This document shows, in pieces, positions 28,153 through 37,390 of a stretch of DNA of 64,000 nt (position 1 is the first letter of the stretch; every line of letters begins with the position of its first letter). The notes below the pieces were generated by a model. That model made no database searches. It was not told where the DNA came from and saw nothing but the letters and a program-made list of their open reading frames with translations. The stretch lies in the NCBI GenBank assembly GCA_963676165.1, contig OY781043.1, positions 3,720,001-3,784,000 of the forward strand, written 5' to 3'. Source of the stretch: JAQIBY01 sp963676165 (GTDB lineage Bacteria; Bacteroidota; Bacteroidia; Bacteroidales; ML635J-15). Position numbers and translations under genes: made by a program.

Positions 28153-28762
28153 TTTCGTTTTATTAGGTTATTCTGGACATGGACGGGTAATTGAAAATAT
28201 TATATATGAGAATAATGACAAACTAATTGGTTATTTTGATAAAACAAAATCAAAGATTAATTCTCGTAACCTTGAATATCTTGGTTTAGAAAGTGTTGAG
28301 AGGTTAAAGCACCTAGAAGACATTTATATCTTTCCTGCAATTGCAGACAATGCTACCCGGAGTAAATTAATTAAAAAAATAAAAGGTGCTAAGGCTAAAA
28401 CTACATGTTTAATTAGTAAAGATGCTGTTATAAAAGAAAATGTTTCTATTGATGTGTTAACACTAATAATGTCTAAGAGTCTAATTAATGTCAATACTAG
28501 AATAGGTGAAGGAGTAATAATTAATACAGGAGCAATAATTGAACATGATGTAATAATTGGAAATTGTGTACACGTTGCTCCGGGTGCTGTTGTACTCGGT
28601 AATGTAAAAGTAGGAGATTATACATTTATTGGAGCAAATGCAACAATAAGGAACAATATAAATATTGGAGCAAATTCCACAATTGGAGCAGGCTCAGTAG
28701 TCTTGAAAGATATAGGCAACAATGAAACTTGGGTTGGTAACCCTGCAAAACGAATCAAATGA
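28145..28762 (+). CDS. NeuD/PglD/LegH-type sugar O- or N-acetyltransferase
   Basis: 205 residues. A Rossmann-like N-terminus (FVLLGYSGHGRVIENII) precedes a left-handed beta-helix of hexapeptide repeats (IGEGVIINTGAIIEHDVIIG and following, ending GSVVLKDI...WVGNPAKRIK). This two-part layout is that of PglD and NeuD. In a legionaminic pathway the 4-amino group must be acetylated (LegH), and this gene is the evident candidate; O-acetylation of the finished nonulosonate (NeuD) is the alternative. It overlaps both neighbours by a few bases. Confidence 0.85.
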   Translation: MSNFVLLGYSGHGRVIENIIYENNDKLIGYFDKTKSKINSRNLEYLGLESVERLKHLEDIYIFPAIADNATRSKLIKKIKGAKAKTTCLISKDAVIKENVSIDVLTLIMSKSLINVNTRIGEGVIINTGAIIEHDVIIGNCVHVAPGAVVLGNVKVGDYTFIGANATIRNNINIGANSTIGAGSVVLKDIGNNETWVGNPAKRIK

Positions 28763-29772
28763 GGACAATAATTATAGCAGAAGCAGGTATTAACCATAAT
28801 GGTTCAATGGACTTAGCATATAAGTTAATTGATGAAGCAAAGAGTGCAGGTGCTGATTATATAAAATTTCAAACCTTTATTGCAGAACTTAACATAGCAC
28901 AAAAAGCACAACAGGCAGAATACCAACAAAAAAATACGTCAAGTAAGATTTCTCAATTAGACTTAATTCGTCAATATGAATTGAGTTTTGAGCAATTTAT
29001 GAAACTCAAACTGTATTGCGAAAAAAAGGAGATAGGATTTCTTACAACAGCGTTTGATATCCCTAGTTTAGATTTTGCTAAAACATTGAAGCTTGATTAT
29101 TACAAGATACCATCTGGGGAAATTACTAATTTGCCATTATTAGAGCACTTTTCAAGTGAGAAGCATTTAATTCTTAGTACTGGCATGGCTAACATTGAAG
29201 AAATTCAGCAGGCTATTAAGGTGTTGGAAAATGAAAATCAGATTACAGTTTTGCATTGCAATACAGAATACCCAACACCAATGAAAGATGTAAATCTAAA
29301 AGCAATGTTACATATTAAAAATACTATTGGGTTTGACATAGGGTATTCTGATCACACAAAAGGTTTTGAAGTACCTATTGCAGCTGTAACGCTTGGTGCC
29401 CGGATGATTGAGAAGCATTTCACCTTAGATCGCAATTTACCTGGGCCTGACCATAAGGCATCCTTAGAACCTCAAGAATTATGTGAAATGGTAAAATCCA
29501 TTCGTAATATAGAATTGGCAATAGGTGGTAGTGGTATTAAAACGCCAAGCCAATCTGAAAAGAAGAACATAATCATAGCGAGAAAAAGCATACACATTAC
29601 GAGAGATTTAAAAAAAGGACATGTTTTAACAAAACATGATTTGATAATGAAGCGACCTGGTGATGGTATATCGCCGTTTTTATATTATGAAATTATCGGA
29701 CAAAAATTAATATGCGATTTAAAGGCAGATGCCAAACTTGAATTAAACCATATAACCAATGAAGACAATTGA
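28759..29772 (+). CDS. legI: Nonulosonate synthase (LegI/NeuB)
   Basis: 337 residues. TIM-barrel NeuB domain: IIAEAGINHNGSMDLAYKLI, IKFQTF, YKIPSGEITNLPLLEH, STGMANIEEI, LHCNTEYPTP, GYSDHTKGFEVPIAAV and EKHFTLDRNLPGPDHKAS; then a C-terminal SAF (antifreeze-like) domain with ARKSIHITRDLKKGHVL. The enzyme condenses phosphoenolpyruvate with a ManNAc-type sugar to give a nine-carbon 2-keto acid. Start and stop overlap both neighbours (4 and 14 bases). The product is more likely legionaminic than neuraminic acid, given LegC and the PtmE-like enzyme, but the sequence alone does not prove which. Confidence 0.93.
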   Translation: MRTIIIAEAGINHNGSMDLAYKLIDEAKSAGADYIKFQTFIAELNIAQKAQQAEYQQKNTSSKISQLDLIRQYELSFEQFMKLKLYCEKKEIGFLTTAFDIPSLDFAKTLKLDYYKIPSGEITNLPLLEHFSSEKHLILSTGMANIEEIQQAIKVLENENQITVLHCNTEYPTPMKDVNLKAMLHIKNTIGFDIGYSDHTKGFEVPIAAVTLGARMIEKHFTLDRNLPGPDHKASLEPQELCEMVKSIRNIELAIGGSGIKTPSQSEKKNIIIARKSIHITRDLKKGHVLTKHDLIMKRPGDGISPFLYYEIIGQKLICDLKADAKLELNHITNEDN

Positions 29773-30808
29773 TTTGAATAAGCATTGTATTTCAATTCAT
29801 GCATCATTTGAAGATGCGTTAAAAAAATTAAATCAACTAGCAGCCGATGCAGTTTTATTTGTTGTAGATGGTAAACGCTTAATTGGTAGCTTGACTGATG
29901 GTGATATACGAAGAGGACTTTTAAAAGGATTAAGCGCCCAAAATTGTTTGGAGGAGTTCTGTAATCAAAATCCATTTGTGCTTTTAGAAAACGATATTGA
30001 TTATGAAATTATTAAGGCATGTAAACAAAAAAACATAAAAATTATACCACAGATTAATGCTTCAAAAGATCTAGTTGGGATTATTAATTTAAGACATTTA
30101 AAATCGGTTTTGCCAATTGATGTTGCAATCATGGCAGGAGGCCGTGGGAAACGTTTAAAACCACTTACAAACGAGAGACCTAAACCTTTATTACCTGTTG
30201 GTGATAAGCCTATTATTCAGCGTAATATTGAAAGTTTAATGGAGTATGGTATTAATGACTTCTGGTTTAGCTTAAGGTATTTAAGTCAAATGCTCGAAAG
30301 GACACTTGTGAAATCAAAAAGTGACAATGTGAACTATCACTTTTTGCATGAAGATAAGGCACTTGGAACCATTGGTTCTGTCAGTATGATTGACAACTTG
30401 AAAAAGGAATACCTGCTTATCATGAATTCTGATATTTTAACAAACTTAAATTATGAGAGTTTTTTTGATGATATGCTTAAGAAAAATGCAGATTTTTCAT
30501 TGGTAACAATACCATATAATATTGATGTACCTTTTGCGATTATGGAGACTTGTGATGAAAAAGTTATAGGTTTTCAAGAAAAACCGACTTATACTTACAA
30601 TGCAAATGCAGGTATTTATCTTATGAAGCGTAAGGTTTTAAAAGAAATACCACAAAATAGTTTCTTTAATACAACCGATTTAATGCAACGTTTGATTGAA
30701 AAACAATATCATGTGAGTATTTATTCACATCCTGGATATTGGTTGGATATTGGTTCGCATGCTGACTATAAAAAAGCGCAAGAAGATATTAAAACCTTGA
30801 ATTTTTAA
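29759..30808 (+). CDS. ptmE: CBS-nucleotidyltransferase (PtmE-like sugar-1-phosphate guanylyltransferase)
   Basis: 349 residues: two N-terminal CBS motifs (about 1-115; DAVLFVVDGKRLIGSLTDGD) fused to a sugar nucleotidyltransferase domain starting at IMAGGRGKRLKPLTNERPKP. The same fusion is found in PtmE of Campylobacter, which makes GDP-GlcN and feeds the GDP-linked legionaminic acid route; LegX-type homologues are also known by this layout. The CBS pair may sense a nucleotide. It shares 14 bases with legI and one base with the CMP-sugar synthetase gene, so it belongs to the nonulosonate operon. The nucleotide used is inferred from the family. Confidence 0.82.
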   Translation: MKTIDLNKHCISIHASFEDALKKLNQLAADAVLFVVDGKRLIGSLTDGDIRRGLLKGLSAQNCLEEFCNQNPFVLLENDIDYEIIKACKQKNIKIIPQINASKDLVGIINLRHLKSVLPIDVAIMAGGRGKRLKPLTNERPKPLLPVGDKPIIQRNIESLMEYGINDFWFSLRYLSQMLERTLVKSKSDNVNYHFLHEDKALGTIGSVSMIDNLKKEYLLIMNSDILTNLNYESFFDDMLKKNADFSLVTIPYNIDVPFAIMETCDEKVIGFQEKPTYTYNANAGIYLMKRKVLKEIPQNSFFNTTDLMQRLIEKQYHVSIYSHPGYWLDIGSHADYKKAQEDIKTLNF

Positions 30809-31491
30809 TGAAAACTTTATTTCTCATACCAGCAAGAGGTGGGTCCAAAGGATTACCAGATAAAAACATAAAGTCTTTAGGCGGTAAACCACTTATTGAG
30901 TATACTATCGGAGAAGCATTGAAATGTACTAATGTCGAAAACATCTGTGTCTCAACAGAGGATGCAAATATCCAAGAAATCAGTAAGCAGGCGGGGTTAA
31001 ATATTCATTTTACAAGGCCACATGAGTTGGCTACAGATACTGCAAGTTCAGAGGATGTCATTAAACATGCAATTACGTATTTTGAAAATATTGGAGTGTT
31101 CTATGACTATATTGTATTATTGCAACCAACCTCTCCATTAAGAAAGGAAAAACATATAAAAGAAGCTTTGGCTCTTGTTAATCCGGGAATAGAGGCAATA
31201 ATCTCTGTGACTGAAGCTAAAGTGAACCCCTATTATCTCCTGTTTACCGAAAATAAGCATGGAGAATTGATTAAATTTGCAGAAGGGAATTATGCTCGAA
31301 GACAAGATTGTCCCACGGTTTGGGAAATCAATGGTGCAATTTATATTTTTTCTGTTGACAGTTTAAAAAAGAAAGGACTTTCTAATTTGATAAAAACAAA
31401 ATATGTTATGGATAAACAATCATCCATTGATATAGATGATGAATTAGACTTTATGTTTGCTGAGTGTATGCTGAAAAGAAATCTGGAATGA
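30808..31491 (+). CDS. legF: CMP-nonulosonate synthetase (LegF/NeuA)
   Basis: 227 residues. The CTP-binding motif FLIPARGGSKGLPDKNIK at the start, CVSTEDANI, ELATDTASSEDVI, VLLQPTSPLR and the C-terminal DIDDELDF are those of acylneuraminate cytidylyltransferases. The enzyme activates the nonulosonic acid as its CMP derivative in the cytoplasm, ready for a glycosyltransferase. It starts on the last base of the previous stop and overlaps the flippase start by ATGA. Length is normal for the family. Confidence 0.92.
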   Translation: MKTLFLIPARGGSKGLPDKNIKSLGGKPLIEYTIGEALKCTNVENICVSTEDANIQEISKQAGLNIHFTRPHELATDTASSEDVIKHAITYFENIGVFYDYIVLLQPTSPLRKEKHIKEALALVNPGIEAIISVTEAKVNPYYLLFTENKHGELIKFAEGNYARRQDCPTVWEINGAIYIFSVDSLKKKGLSNLIKTKYVMDKQSSIDIDDELDFMFAECMLKRNLE

Positions 31492-32906
31492 ATGAAATAA
31501 AGAAAATATTTTCACATACGATTGTTTATGCCCTAGCTCCACAAATTTCTAAAATTGCTAGTTTCTTTATTTTGCCAATTATTACAAAAGATCTGACAGA
31601 TTTAGATTATGGAGTCTTTGGTGTAATAACTGCATATACAACAGCCATTGCTGTTTTTGCTGCCTTAGGGTTAAAAGTTGTTTTAATTAATTTTTACTTC
31701 AAAAATCCACATCATTATAAAATTGCCTGGCGACAAATCTATGGGTTTTTAAACTTGTGGAATTTTATTTATGCCATTTTATTAGCAATTCTCATTTTCT
31801 TTATTGTGCCAGACTATGCAATAGAAAACAGATTGAAAATCATCATCCTTAATGTATTGCCTTTGGTGTTTTTTGGTCAAACTGCAAATATTGGTTATCT
31901 CTTTTATCAAATCAGGAGAAAACCTGTGCCCATTGCTGTGCGTACTGCGATTTTTGGAACGCTAACTGTCTTGTTAAACTTGTTGTTTATTTCGTATTTT
32001 AAACTTGGTTATATGGGTTGGTTTTACTCCATTTTTATTGTGGGTTTACTCAATAACCTTTCTTATTGGTATCCTTTAAATGTTGTGCACAAGATAAAAC
32101 CTATTTTTAATTTTAAGTGGAGATTAATACGACAGAGCTTAAAGGTTAGTTTACCTACAATTCCTCATTATTACTCATCATATCTGCTTGATTCTTCAGA
32201 CAGAGTGGTACTCGATTTAATGCAAACCAGTACTGCAAATATTGGTAAATACAATATAGCATACATGTTTGGTAACCTTGTGCAGCAAGTAGGTATGGCG
32301 CTTGGTATGTCCATGAGTCCCCTTATGATGCAATATTATAAGAACAAAGAAGACCACAAAGCGCGTGATCTTGTTTTTGTTACGCAAGCAATATTCCTTA
32401 TAGCAACGTTTGTTTTTAGTATGTGGATGAAAGAAATCTTTTATTTGTTGATTAAGAATGAAACGCTTAATGAGATGTATTATCTTGCTGTTATCATTGT
32501 TATGAGTTATAATTATAGACCAATGTATTTAGGTTCAACCAATAAACTCTTTTACACAGAGAAAACCAAACTTTTATGGAGAATTTCTTTTGTGGCAGGC
32601 ATAATCAATGTCATACTAAATATTGTCTTTATTCCACTATGGGGGTTTGAATTTGCTGCAGTTTCAACCTTTATTGCTTTTATGTATATGGGTTATTCTG
32701 GTTACTTTTTGAAAACATTTAAAAAAGTAAATTCAGTAAATTTTTATCCTGTTTTTTGGTTAGTATTGACTGTTGTAATAAGCATTCTTGCTTATTTATC
32801 CATCGATTTATTGGTTACATACAAATTAGGTATTAGTTTAATTACAATGTTTTTAATGCTATTTTTATGGTATAAATACAGAAACATATTGAAGCATGGT
32901 TTATAA
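31488..32906 (+). CDS. wzx: Oligosaccharide flippase (Wzx family)
   Basis: 472 residues from ATG 31488, which overlaps the previous TGA; eight more N-terminal codons are open but unlikely. About 14 membrane segments with IVYALAPQISKIASFFILPIIT at the start, typical of Wzx/PST flippases that move undecaprenyl-pyrophosphate-linked repeat units to the periplasm. It directly follows the CMP-nonulosonate synthetase gene and precedes the unassigned transferase, so it probably exports the repeat unit built by this locus. It is a different gene from the flippase at 1541. Confidence 0.88.
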   Translation: MNEIKKIFSHTIVYALAPQISKIASFFILPIITKDLTDLDYGVFGVITAYTTAIAVFAALGLKVVLINFYFKNPHHYKIAWRQIYGFLNLWNFIYAILLAILIFFIVPDYAIENRLKIIILNVLPLVFFGQTANIGYLFYQIRRKPVPIAVRTAIFGTLTVLLNLLFISYFKLGYMGWFYSIFIVGLLNNLSYWYPLNVVHKIKPIFNFKWRLIRQSLKVSLPTIPHYYSSYLLDSSDRVVLDLMQTSTANIGKYNIAYMFGNLVQQVGMALGMSMSPLMMQYYKNKEDHKARDLVFVTQAIFLIATFVFSMWMKEIFYLLIKNETLNEMYYLAVIIVMSYNYRPMYLGSTNKLFYTEKTKLLWRISFVAGIINVILNIVFIPLWGFEFAAVSTFIAFMYMGYSGYFLKTFKKVNSVNFYPVFWLVLTVVISILAYLSIDLLVTYKLGISLITMFLMLFLWYKYRNILKHGL

Positions 32907-34320
32907 GGAGAGAAAATACTTAGTTGAATATCTAAACAGTTTGGAGGATAAATATGATGTTAATGCATGGCAAATTGATAATGATGCAATGTGGCCCGCA
33001 ATTAAAATGCAACTGTTTTGGTTTTTACAAACTCCTAATCAAGATGAGGCTGATATTGAACAGAAAATTACTAAAACCTCAAAATTTGTATTACTCAGAC
33101 GTGGCTTGAGTGCATTCATAAAAATAAATTTTCTAAAAAAAAACAGCGTTGTTTTTCTCTTTAATCAAGAGCACCTGACTCAAGACTTGGGTAAGATTGA
33201 AAACAAGTATTTTGTAAGTATTGCTAAAATTTTAAAACAAAAGAAGAAGACTTTGTTTTATTTAGACTATGGTTCGGTTGAAAAATATGGGATACAAAAC
33301 AATCATATACGGTTGCATGAATATTTTGTCTTAAAAGAGAAACTGAAAAAGACACAACTTGGACAATATCGATTGGATGCATCATTCGATACACTATGTC
33401 AACAAATTGCAGCGGACTTCAGAAGTGATAAAGATGCAATTTATGCATCAATTATTTTTGCAATTAAGCAAATTGTATTTTATAAAAAAATGTTTACCAA
33501 ACTTTACACGAAAACGAAGCCTATAGCTATTTTTGAGTTGTGTTATTATTCGTTACAGGTATATGGTGCTAATTTGGCGGCAAAACAATTGAAAATTAAA
33601 ACCGTAGAAATGCAACATGGAGGACAGGGAAGATATCATATAGCTTATTCGGGGTACTCAAAAATTCCACAAAAAGGGTATAATTTATTACCTGATGTGT
33701 TTTGGGTTTGGAATACCCTTTCTGCTTTGCAATTAACAAATATGGTGAAAGCTAGCAGGCATCAGGTCGTGAAAGGAGGAAATCCATGGATAAATGCAAA
33801 AAAAGCATATGCACCGATGCATATTGAAACGAATAAGCGTGCATACATACTTATTACCTTGCAGCCCAATTATGATTTACCCAATTACCTTTTAAAGGCC
33901 ATCAAAGAAACTGAAGATATATACCTTTGGGGTATCCGCTTTCATCCAAGACAAACAGTAAGAGAAAAAGGAAATATCCTATCAACAATAGAGGTCAATT
34001 GTCCTCCGAATGCTTTTGATGTTAAATGGGCAAATGAGCTCTCGATTTCAGATTTGTTGAAACAATCCGCATTACACATATCAAGATATTCTGGGAGCAT
34101 AGAAGAAGCTGCTGACTTGGGTGTATTTTCTATTATTATTGATCCGATTGGAATAGATATGTATGATAGTTTAATAGCGGAAGGATATGCGGAAGAATAT
34201 ATTGGAGAAGAAACAAAAGACTTTATGCCACTTCTGAAAGAAAGTACAAAGCAGAAAATTAGTCAGTCAAAAAATAAATTATCACTAGAAGACAGCTTGT
34301 GCCAATTAAATATTTATTAG
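32896..34320 (+). CDS. Unrecognised GT-B-like protein, candidate nonulosonate transferase
   Basis: 474 residues, soluble, without signal peptide. I do not recognise a named family. Visible features: VEMQHGGQGRYHIAY at about 236-250, RFHPR at about 347-351 and RYSGSIEEAADLG near 398-410. A HP-R element followed by an S-G-S/E-E-A element is the pattern of nucleotide-binding sites in sialyl- and polysialyltransferase-like GT-B enzymes and CDP-glycerol transferases. It overlaps the Wzx gene by 11 bases. The locus makes a CMP-nonulosonate and needs a transferase for it, and this gene is the best candidate by position. The functional call is a hypothesis. Confidence 0.5.
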   Translation: MVYKERKYLVEYLNSLEDKYDVNAWQIDNDAMWPAIKMQLFWFLQTPNQDEADIEQKITKTSKFVLLRRGLSAFIKINFLKKNSVVFLFNQEHLTQDLGKIENKYFVSIAKILKQKKKTLFYLDYGSVEKYGIQNNHIRLHEYFVLKEKLKKTQLGQYRLDASFDTLCQQIAADFRSDKDAIYASIIFAIKQIVFYKKMFTKLYTKTKPIAIFELCYYSLQVYGANLAAKQLKIKTVEMQHGGQGRYHIAYSGYSKIPQKGYNLLPDVFWVWNTLSALQLTNMVKASRHQVVKGGNPWINAKKAYAPMHIETNKRAYILITLQPNYDLPNYLLKAIKETEDIYLWGIRFHPRQTVREKGNILSTIEVNCPPNAFDVKWANELSISDLLKQSALHISRYSGSIEEAADLGVFSIIIDPIGIDMYDSLIAEGYAEEYIGEETKDFMPLLKESTKQKISQSKNKLSLEDSLCQLNIY

Positions 34321-34356
34321 CTTTGGATTAAATAATGTAATATTATTTGAAGTAGC

Positions 34357-35001
34357 ATGACATTATCAAAAAAAATAAGACGTAGATTGTTTGATAAATT
34401 CAATACCTTCATTGAATCATTTAACCGGATTGACGAACAGGCAAGTTTACACAAAACGGCTTTTGTTAAGCAGTCTAAAATACATGGGAATGTTGTTGTT
34501 GATGAATATGTCAAGCTGTATAAAACCACACTTAGTGGTAAGGTCAGTATTGGGCGCTATTCTTCTTTGTGGGGTCCAGGTATTTATGTGCTTTCGGGTA
34601 AGTATGAGATAAAAATTGGTAATTTTTGTTCCATTGCTCGAAATGTAACTTTTCAAGAATATTTTCACGATTCTTCCGCTTTTACAACGTACAATATTAA
34701 CCGAAATCTTTTTGGGGGTGATATTAAGGATGAAATCGTTTCCAAGGGGCCAATTGTTGTTGGACATGATGTTTGGATAGGTGTTAATGCTGTCATTATG
34801 TCTGGTGTTACGATTGGTACAGGTGCAATTATTGGTGCAAATTCTGTTGTGACGAAAGATGTGCCCCCTTATGCTGTTGTTGGGGGAACTCCTGCAAAAA
34901 TTATCAAATACCGTTTTGATGAAAAACGGATTGGTGAGCTTCTGGAAAGTGAATGGTGGTCGTTAACTCCAGAGCAAATAAATACCAAGCTGATAAAATG
35001 A
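34357..35001 (+). CDS. CatB/LbH-family acyltransferase
   Basis: 214 residues. The hexapeptide-repeat left-handed beta-helix is evident in VYVLSGKYEIKIGNFCSIA, VGHDVWIGVNAVIMSGVTIG, TGAIIGANSVVTKDVPPYAVVGGTPAKI, which is the xenobiotic/CatB and sugar O-acetyltransferase pattern. It probably acetylates a sugar in the surface polysaccharide. It begins 36 bases after the previous stop and overlaps the GT14-like start by ATGA. Which sugar and position it modifies is unknown. Confidence 0.85.
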   Translation: MTLSKKIRRRLFDKFNTFIESFNRIDEQASLHKTAFVKQSKIHGNVVVDEYVKLYKTTLSGKVSIGRYSSLWGPGIYVLSGKYEIKIGNFCSIARNVTFQEYFHDSSAFTTYNINRNLFGGDIKDEIVSKGPIVVGHDVWIGVNAVIMSGVTIGTGAIIGANSVVTKDVPPYAVVGGTPAKIIKYRFDEKRIGELLESEWWSLTPEQINTKLIK

Positions 35002-35870
35002 AATTAGCAATTCTCATACTTGCACACAATAAGCCAAAGCAACTTGCATTTTTGTTGTCAAAGCTAAAACATCCTAATGTTGATGTGTTTTTGCATTTGG
35101 ATAAGTATTCTGACAAAAACTTATTTCAAAATGCGTTTAAGACATATAATGTTAAGCCAAAATATATTAGTCAAAAGGAGCATATTGTGTATTCCAGCAT
35201 ACGTTATATTTACGCAAGTTTAGATTTAATGAGAGAGGCGTATTGCCAAGATTATCAGTATTTTTGTTTGATCAGTGGGCAGGATTTGCCACTTAAACCG
35301 GTAGAAGGGATACTGGACTTTTATTCGAAAAATCAAGTGTTTAGCTTTATTGAATATCAAAAATTTCCTATTGAACGATTGCCATACAATGGTGCTACCA
35401 GATATGAATTTTATAATTTTCTTGTCAATGGTAAAATGGAAACACTTTTTCCATGGAATAAAATAGAACATCAGATGAGTTTTAAAGGGAAACTGCTAAA
35501 CATGTTATTAAGTGTCAGGAGTGGTTTTCGTTTTTTTAGAGCTTATCCTTTGAGTTTTAAGCCATTTTACAGTTCTCAATGGTGGAATATGAATCGTGAT
35601 GCGATGTGTTATTTATTGGATTTTATAGATCAAAACCCTAAATTTCTGAAATACCACAAACATGTATTACATCCTGAAGAAATGTTTTTTCAAACAATCT
35701 TGTTAAATCAATCAAAACTAAATATTATTAATAATAATTTACGCTATATAGAATGGAAGGTCGGGAACAAACACCCTGAACTATTGCAATTTGATGATTT
35801 AGATACCATACGTTTGCAAACAGATGCTATCTTTGCAAGGAAGTTTACTTTAGATGAAAACCAATTATGA
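34998..35870 (+). CDS. GT14-like (core-2/I-branching type) glycosyltransferase
   Basis: 290 residues from the ATG at 34998, which overlaps the previous TGA. The start MKLAILILAHNKPKQL, DVFLHLDKYSD, YFCLISGQDLPLKP, SSQWWNMNRDAMCYLL and HPEEMFFQTIL match the GT14 family (beta-1,6-N-acetylglucosaminyl- and xylosyltransferases), known in bacterial capsule loci. It is followed with a 4-base overlap by the SDR gene. It probably adds a branch sugar in the repeat unit; donor unknown. Confidence 0.82.
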   Translation: MKLAILILAHNKPKQLAFLLSKLKHPNVDVFLHLDKYSDKNLFQNAFKTYNVKPKYISQKEHIVYSSIRYIYASLDLMREAYCQDYQYFCLISGQDLPLKPVEGILDFYSKNQVFSFIEYQKFPIERLPYNGATRYEFYNFLVNGKMETLFPWNKIEHQMSFKGKLLNMLLSVRSGFRFFRAYPLSFKPFYSSQWWNMNRDAMCYLLDFIDQNPKFLKYHKHVLHPEEMFFQTILLNQSKLNIINNNLRYIEWKVGNKHPELLQFDDLDTIRLQTDAIFARKFTLDENQL

Positions 35871-36835
35871 CAAATAAAAAACAAACATTTTTACTAACTG
35901 GTTGTGCTGGATTTATTGGTTCACATTTATGTGAAGTTTTATTGGAGGATGGACATAAAGTGTATGGTATTGATAATTTTGATCCCTTCTACGATAAACA
36001 AATCAAAGTACAAAACATGATGGGTTTTAGTAAAAACAAAAACTTCCATTTTCTGGAGCTTGATTTGTCAGTACTCAAGGATTATAAAGAATTTCCAGAG
36101 CAAGTTGATTTTGTTATTCATCTTGCAGCAAAGGCGGGCGTTAGGCCATCAATAGAAAATCCCATTGCTTATGTAAAACATAATGTACTTGCAACACAGC
36201 TGCTTTTAGATTGGATGAAACAAAGTTCTATCTCAAAATTTATTTTAGCAAGTAGTTCTTCAGTATATGGCAACAATAAAGAAGTGCCATTTAAGGAGGA
36301 AGATAATGTTGACTTTCCTATTTCAAATTATGCATATACAAAAAAAACATGTGAACTCATGACACATACAGCTCATGCCTTGTATGATTTGAGTGCTTTG
36401 TGCTTGCGTTTTTTTACTGTTTATGGTCCAAGACAACGTCCAGATTTAGCAATACATAAGTTTACAGACAAAATATTTAATGATCAACCAATTACATTGT
36501 ATGGTGATGGGACAACTGCTCGTGACTACACTTACGTAGATGATACCATTCAAGGTATCTTAAGAAGCATTAACTATCTTAACCAAAACAGCAGAGTGTT
36601 TGAAGTGATTAATATAGGAAATGGAAGTCCTGTTGACTTGAATCAACTTGTTAATTCCTTAAGTATTGAAATTGGTAAACAGCCGAAATACAAAAGGCTA
36701 CCCATGCAGCCTGGAGATGTTAACTTAACTTATGCAAGTATTGATAAAGCAAGACATTTATTAGGTTATAAGCCAAACATCACATTAGAAAAAGGGTTAA
36801 ATCGTTTTGTAAAATGGTATAAAGTTAATAATTAA
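35867..36835 (+). CDS. UDP-glucuronate 4-epimerase-like SDR
   Basis: 322 residues. TGCAGFIGSHLCE (about 11-23) binds NAD; YGIDNFDPFYDKQIK, ASSSSVYGNN, YAYTKK (catalytic Tyr and Lys), FFTVYGPRQRPDLAIHKF and RDYTYVDDTI follow. The D-x-Y-D-x-x-x-K segment after the second strand and FFTVYGPRQRPD-A are typical of UDP-glucuronate 4-epimerases, so the likely product is UDP-galacturonic acid. The dehydrogenase at 23464 could supply UDP-GlcA. Overlaps previous gene by 4 bases and the next by 1. Confidence 0.85.
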   Translation: MTNKKQTFLLTGCAGFIGSHLCEVLLEDGHKVYGIDNFDPFYDKQIKVQNMMGFSKNKNFHFLELDLSVLKDYKEFPEQVDFVIHLAAKAGVRPSIENPIAYVKHNVLATQLLLDWMKQSSISKFILASSSSVYGNNKEVPFKEEDNVDFPISNYAYTKKTCELMTHTAHALYDLSALCLRFFTVYGPRQRPDLAIHKFTDKIFNDQPITLYGDGTTARDYTYVDDTIQGILRSINYLNQNSRVFEVINIGNGSPVDLNQLVNSLSIEIGKQPKYKRLPMQPGDVNLTYASIDKARHLLGYKPNITLEKGLNRFVKWYKVNN

Positions 36836-37389
36836 TGTATCGTCGTTTCTATTATAAAATAATTGATCTTAAACGCAAGATAATCTCTGCCTATAAAGTG
36901 TTTCTTTATAAATTACATCCTGACATTAAAATAGGTAAGAATGTCAGCATTGGCAAAAATGTCAGCATTGCATGTATCTGGGGTGGTAAAATTGAGATAG
37001 GAGACAATACATATATTCGTGATGGTGTGAAAATCTGGACTTATGGTGGAGATATAATAATTGGTAATGATGTAACGATAAATCCATACTGTATAATTTA
37101 TGGACAAGGAGGAACACAAATTGGTAATCATGTTTTAATTGCGGGCCATACAATGATAGTACCACAGAACCATAATTTTAAAAGTGATACTTTAATTCGA
37201 AGTGCTGGTACATCAGAAGTTGGGATTAAAATAAGTGATAATGTTTGGATTGCGCATGCATGTACAATATTGGATGGGGTCACCTTACAGTATGGTACTG
37301 TTGTTGCTGCAGGTAGTGTAGTTAAAAATAGTACCCCAAAAAACACGGTTATTGGAGGTGTGCCTGCAAAAGTTATTAAAGAATACTAG
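36835..37389 (+). CDS. WcaF/CatB-type LbH acyltransferase
   Basis: 184 residues with a hexapeptide beta-helix: IGKNVSIGKNVSIACIWGGK, IGDNTYIRDGVKIW, HNFKSDTLIRSAGTSEVGIK, VWIAHACTILDGVTL and GSVVKNSTPKNTVIGGVPAK. The late VWIAHACTILDGV block is the CoA-binding region seen in maltose/WcaF O-acetyltransferases. It begins on the last base of the SDR stop (TAATG). It is the second independent O-acetyltransferase candidate in the locus. Target sugar unknown. Confidence 0.83.
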   Translation: MYRRFYYKIIDLKRKIISAYKVFLYKLHPDIKIGKNVSIGKNVSIACIWGGKIEIGDNTYIRDGVKIWTYGGDIIIGNDVTINPYCIIYGQGGTQIGNHVLIAGHTMIVPQNHNFKSDTLIRSAGTSEVGIKISDNVWIAHACTILDGVTLQYGTVVAAGSVVKNSTPKNTVIGGVPAKVIKEY

Positions 37390-37390
37390 T

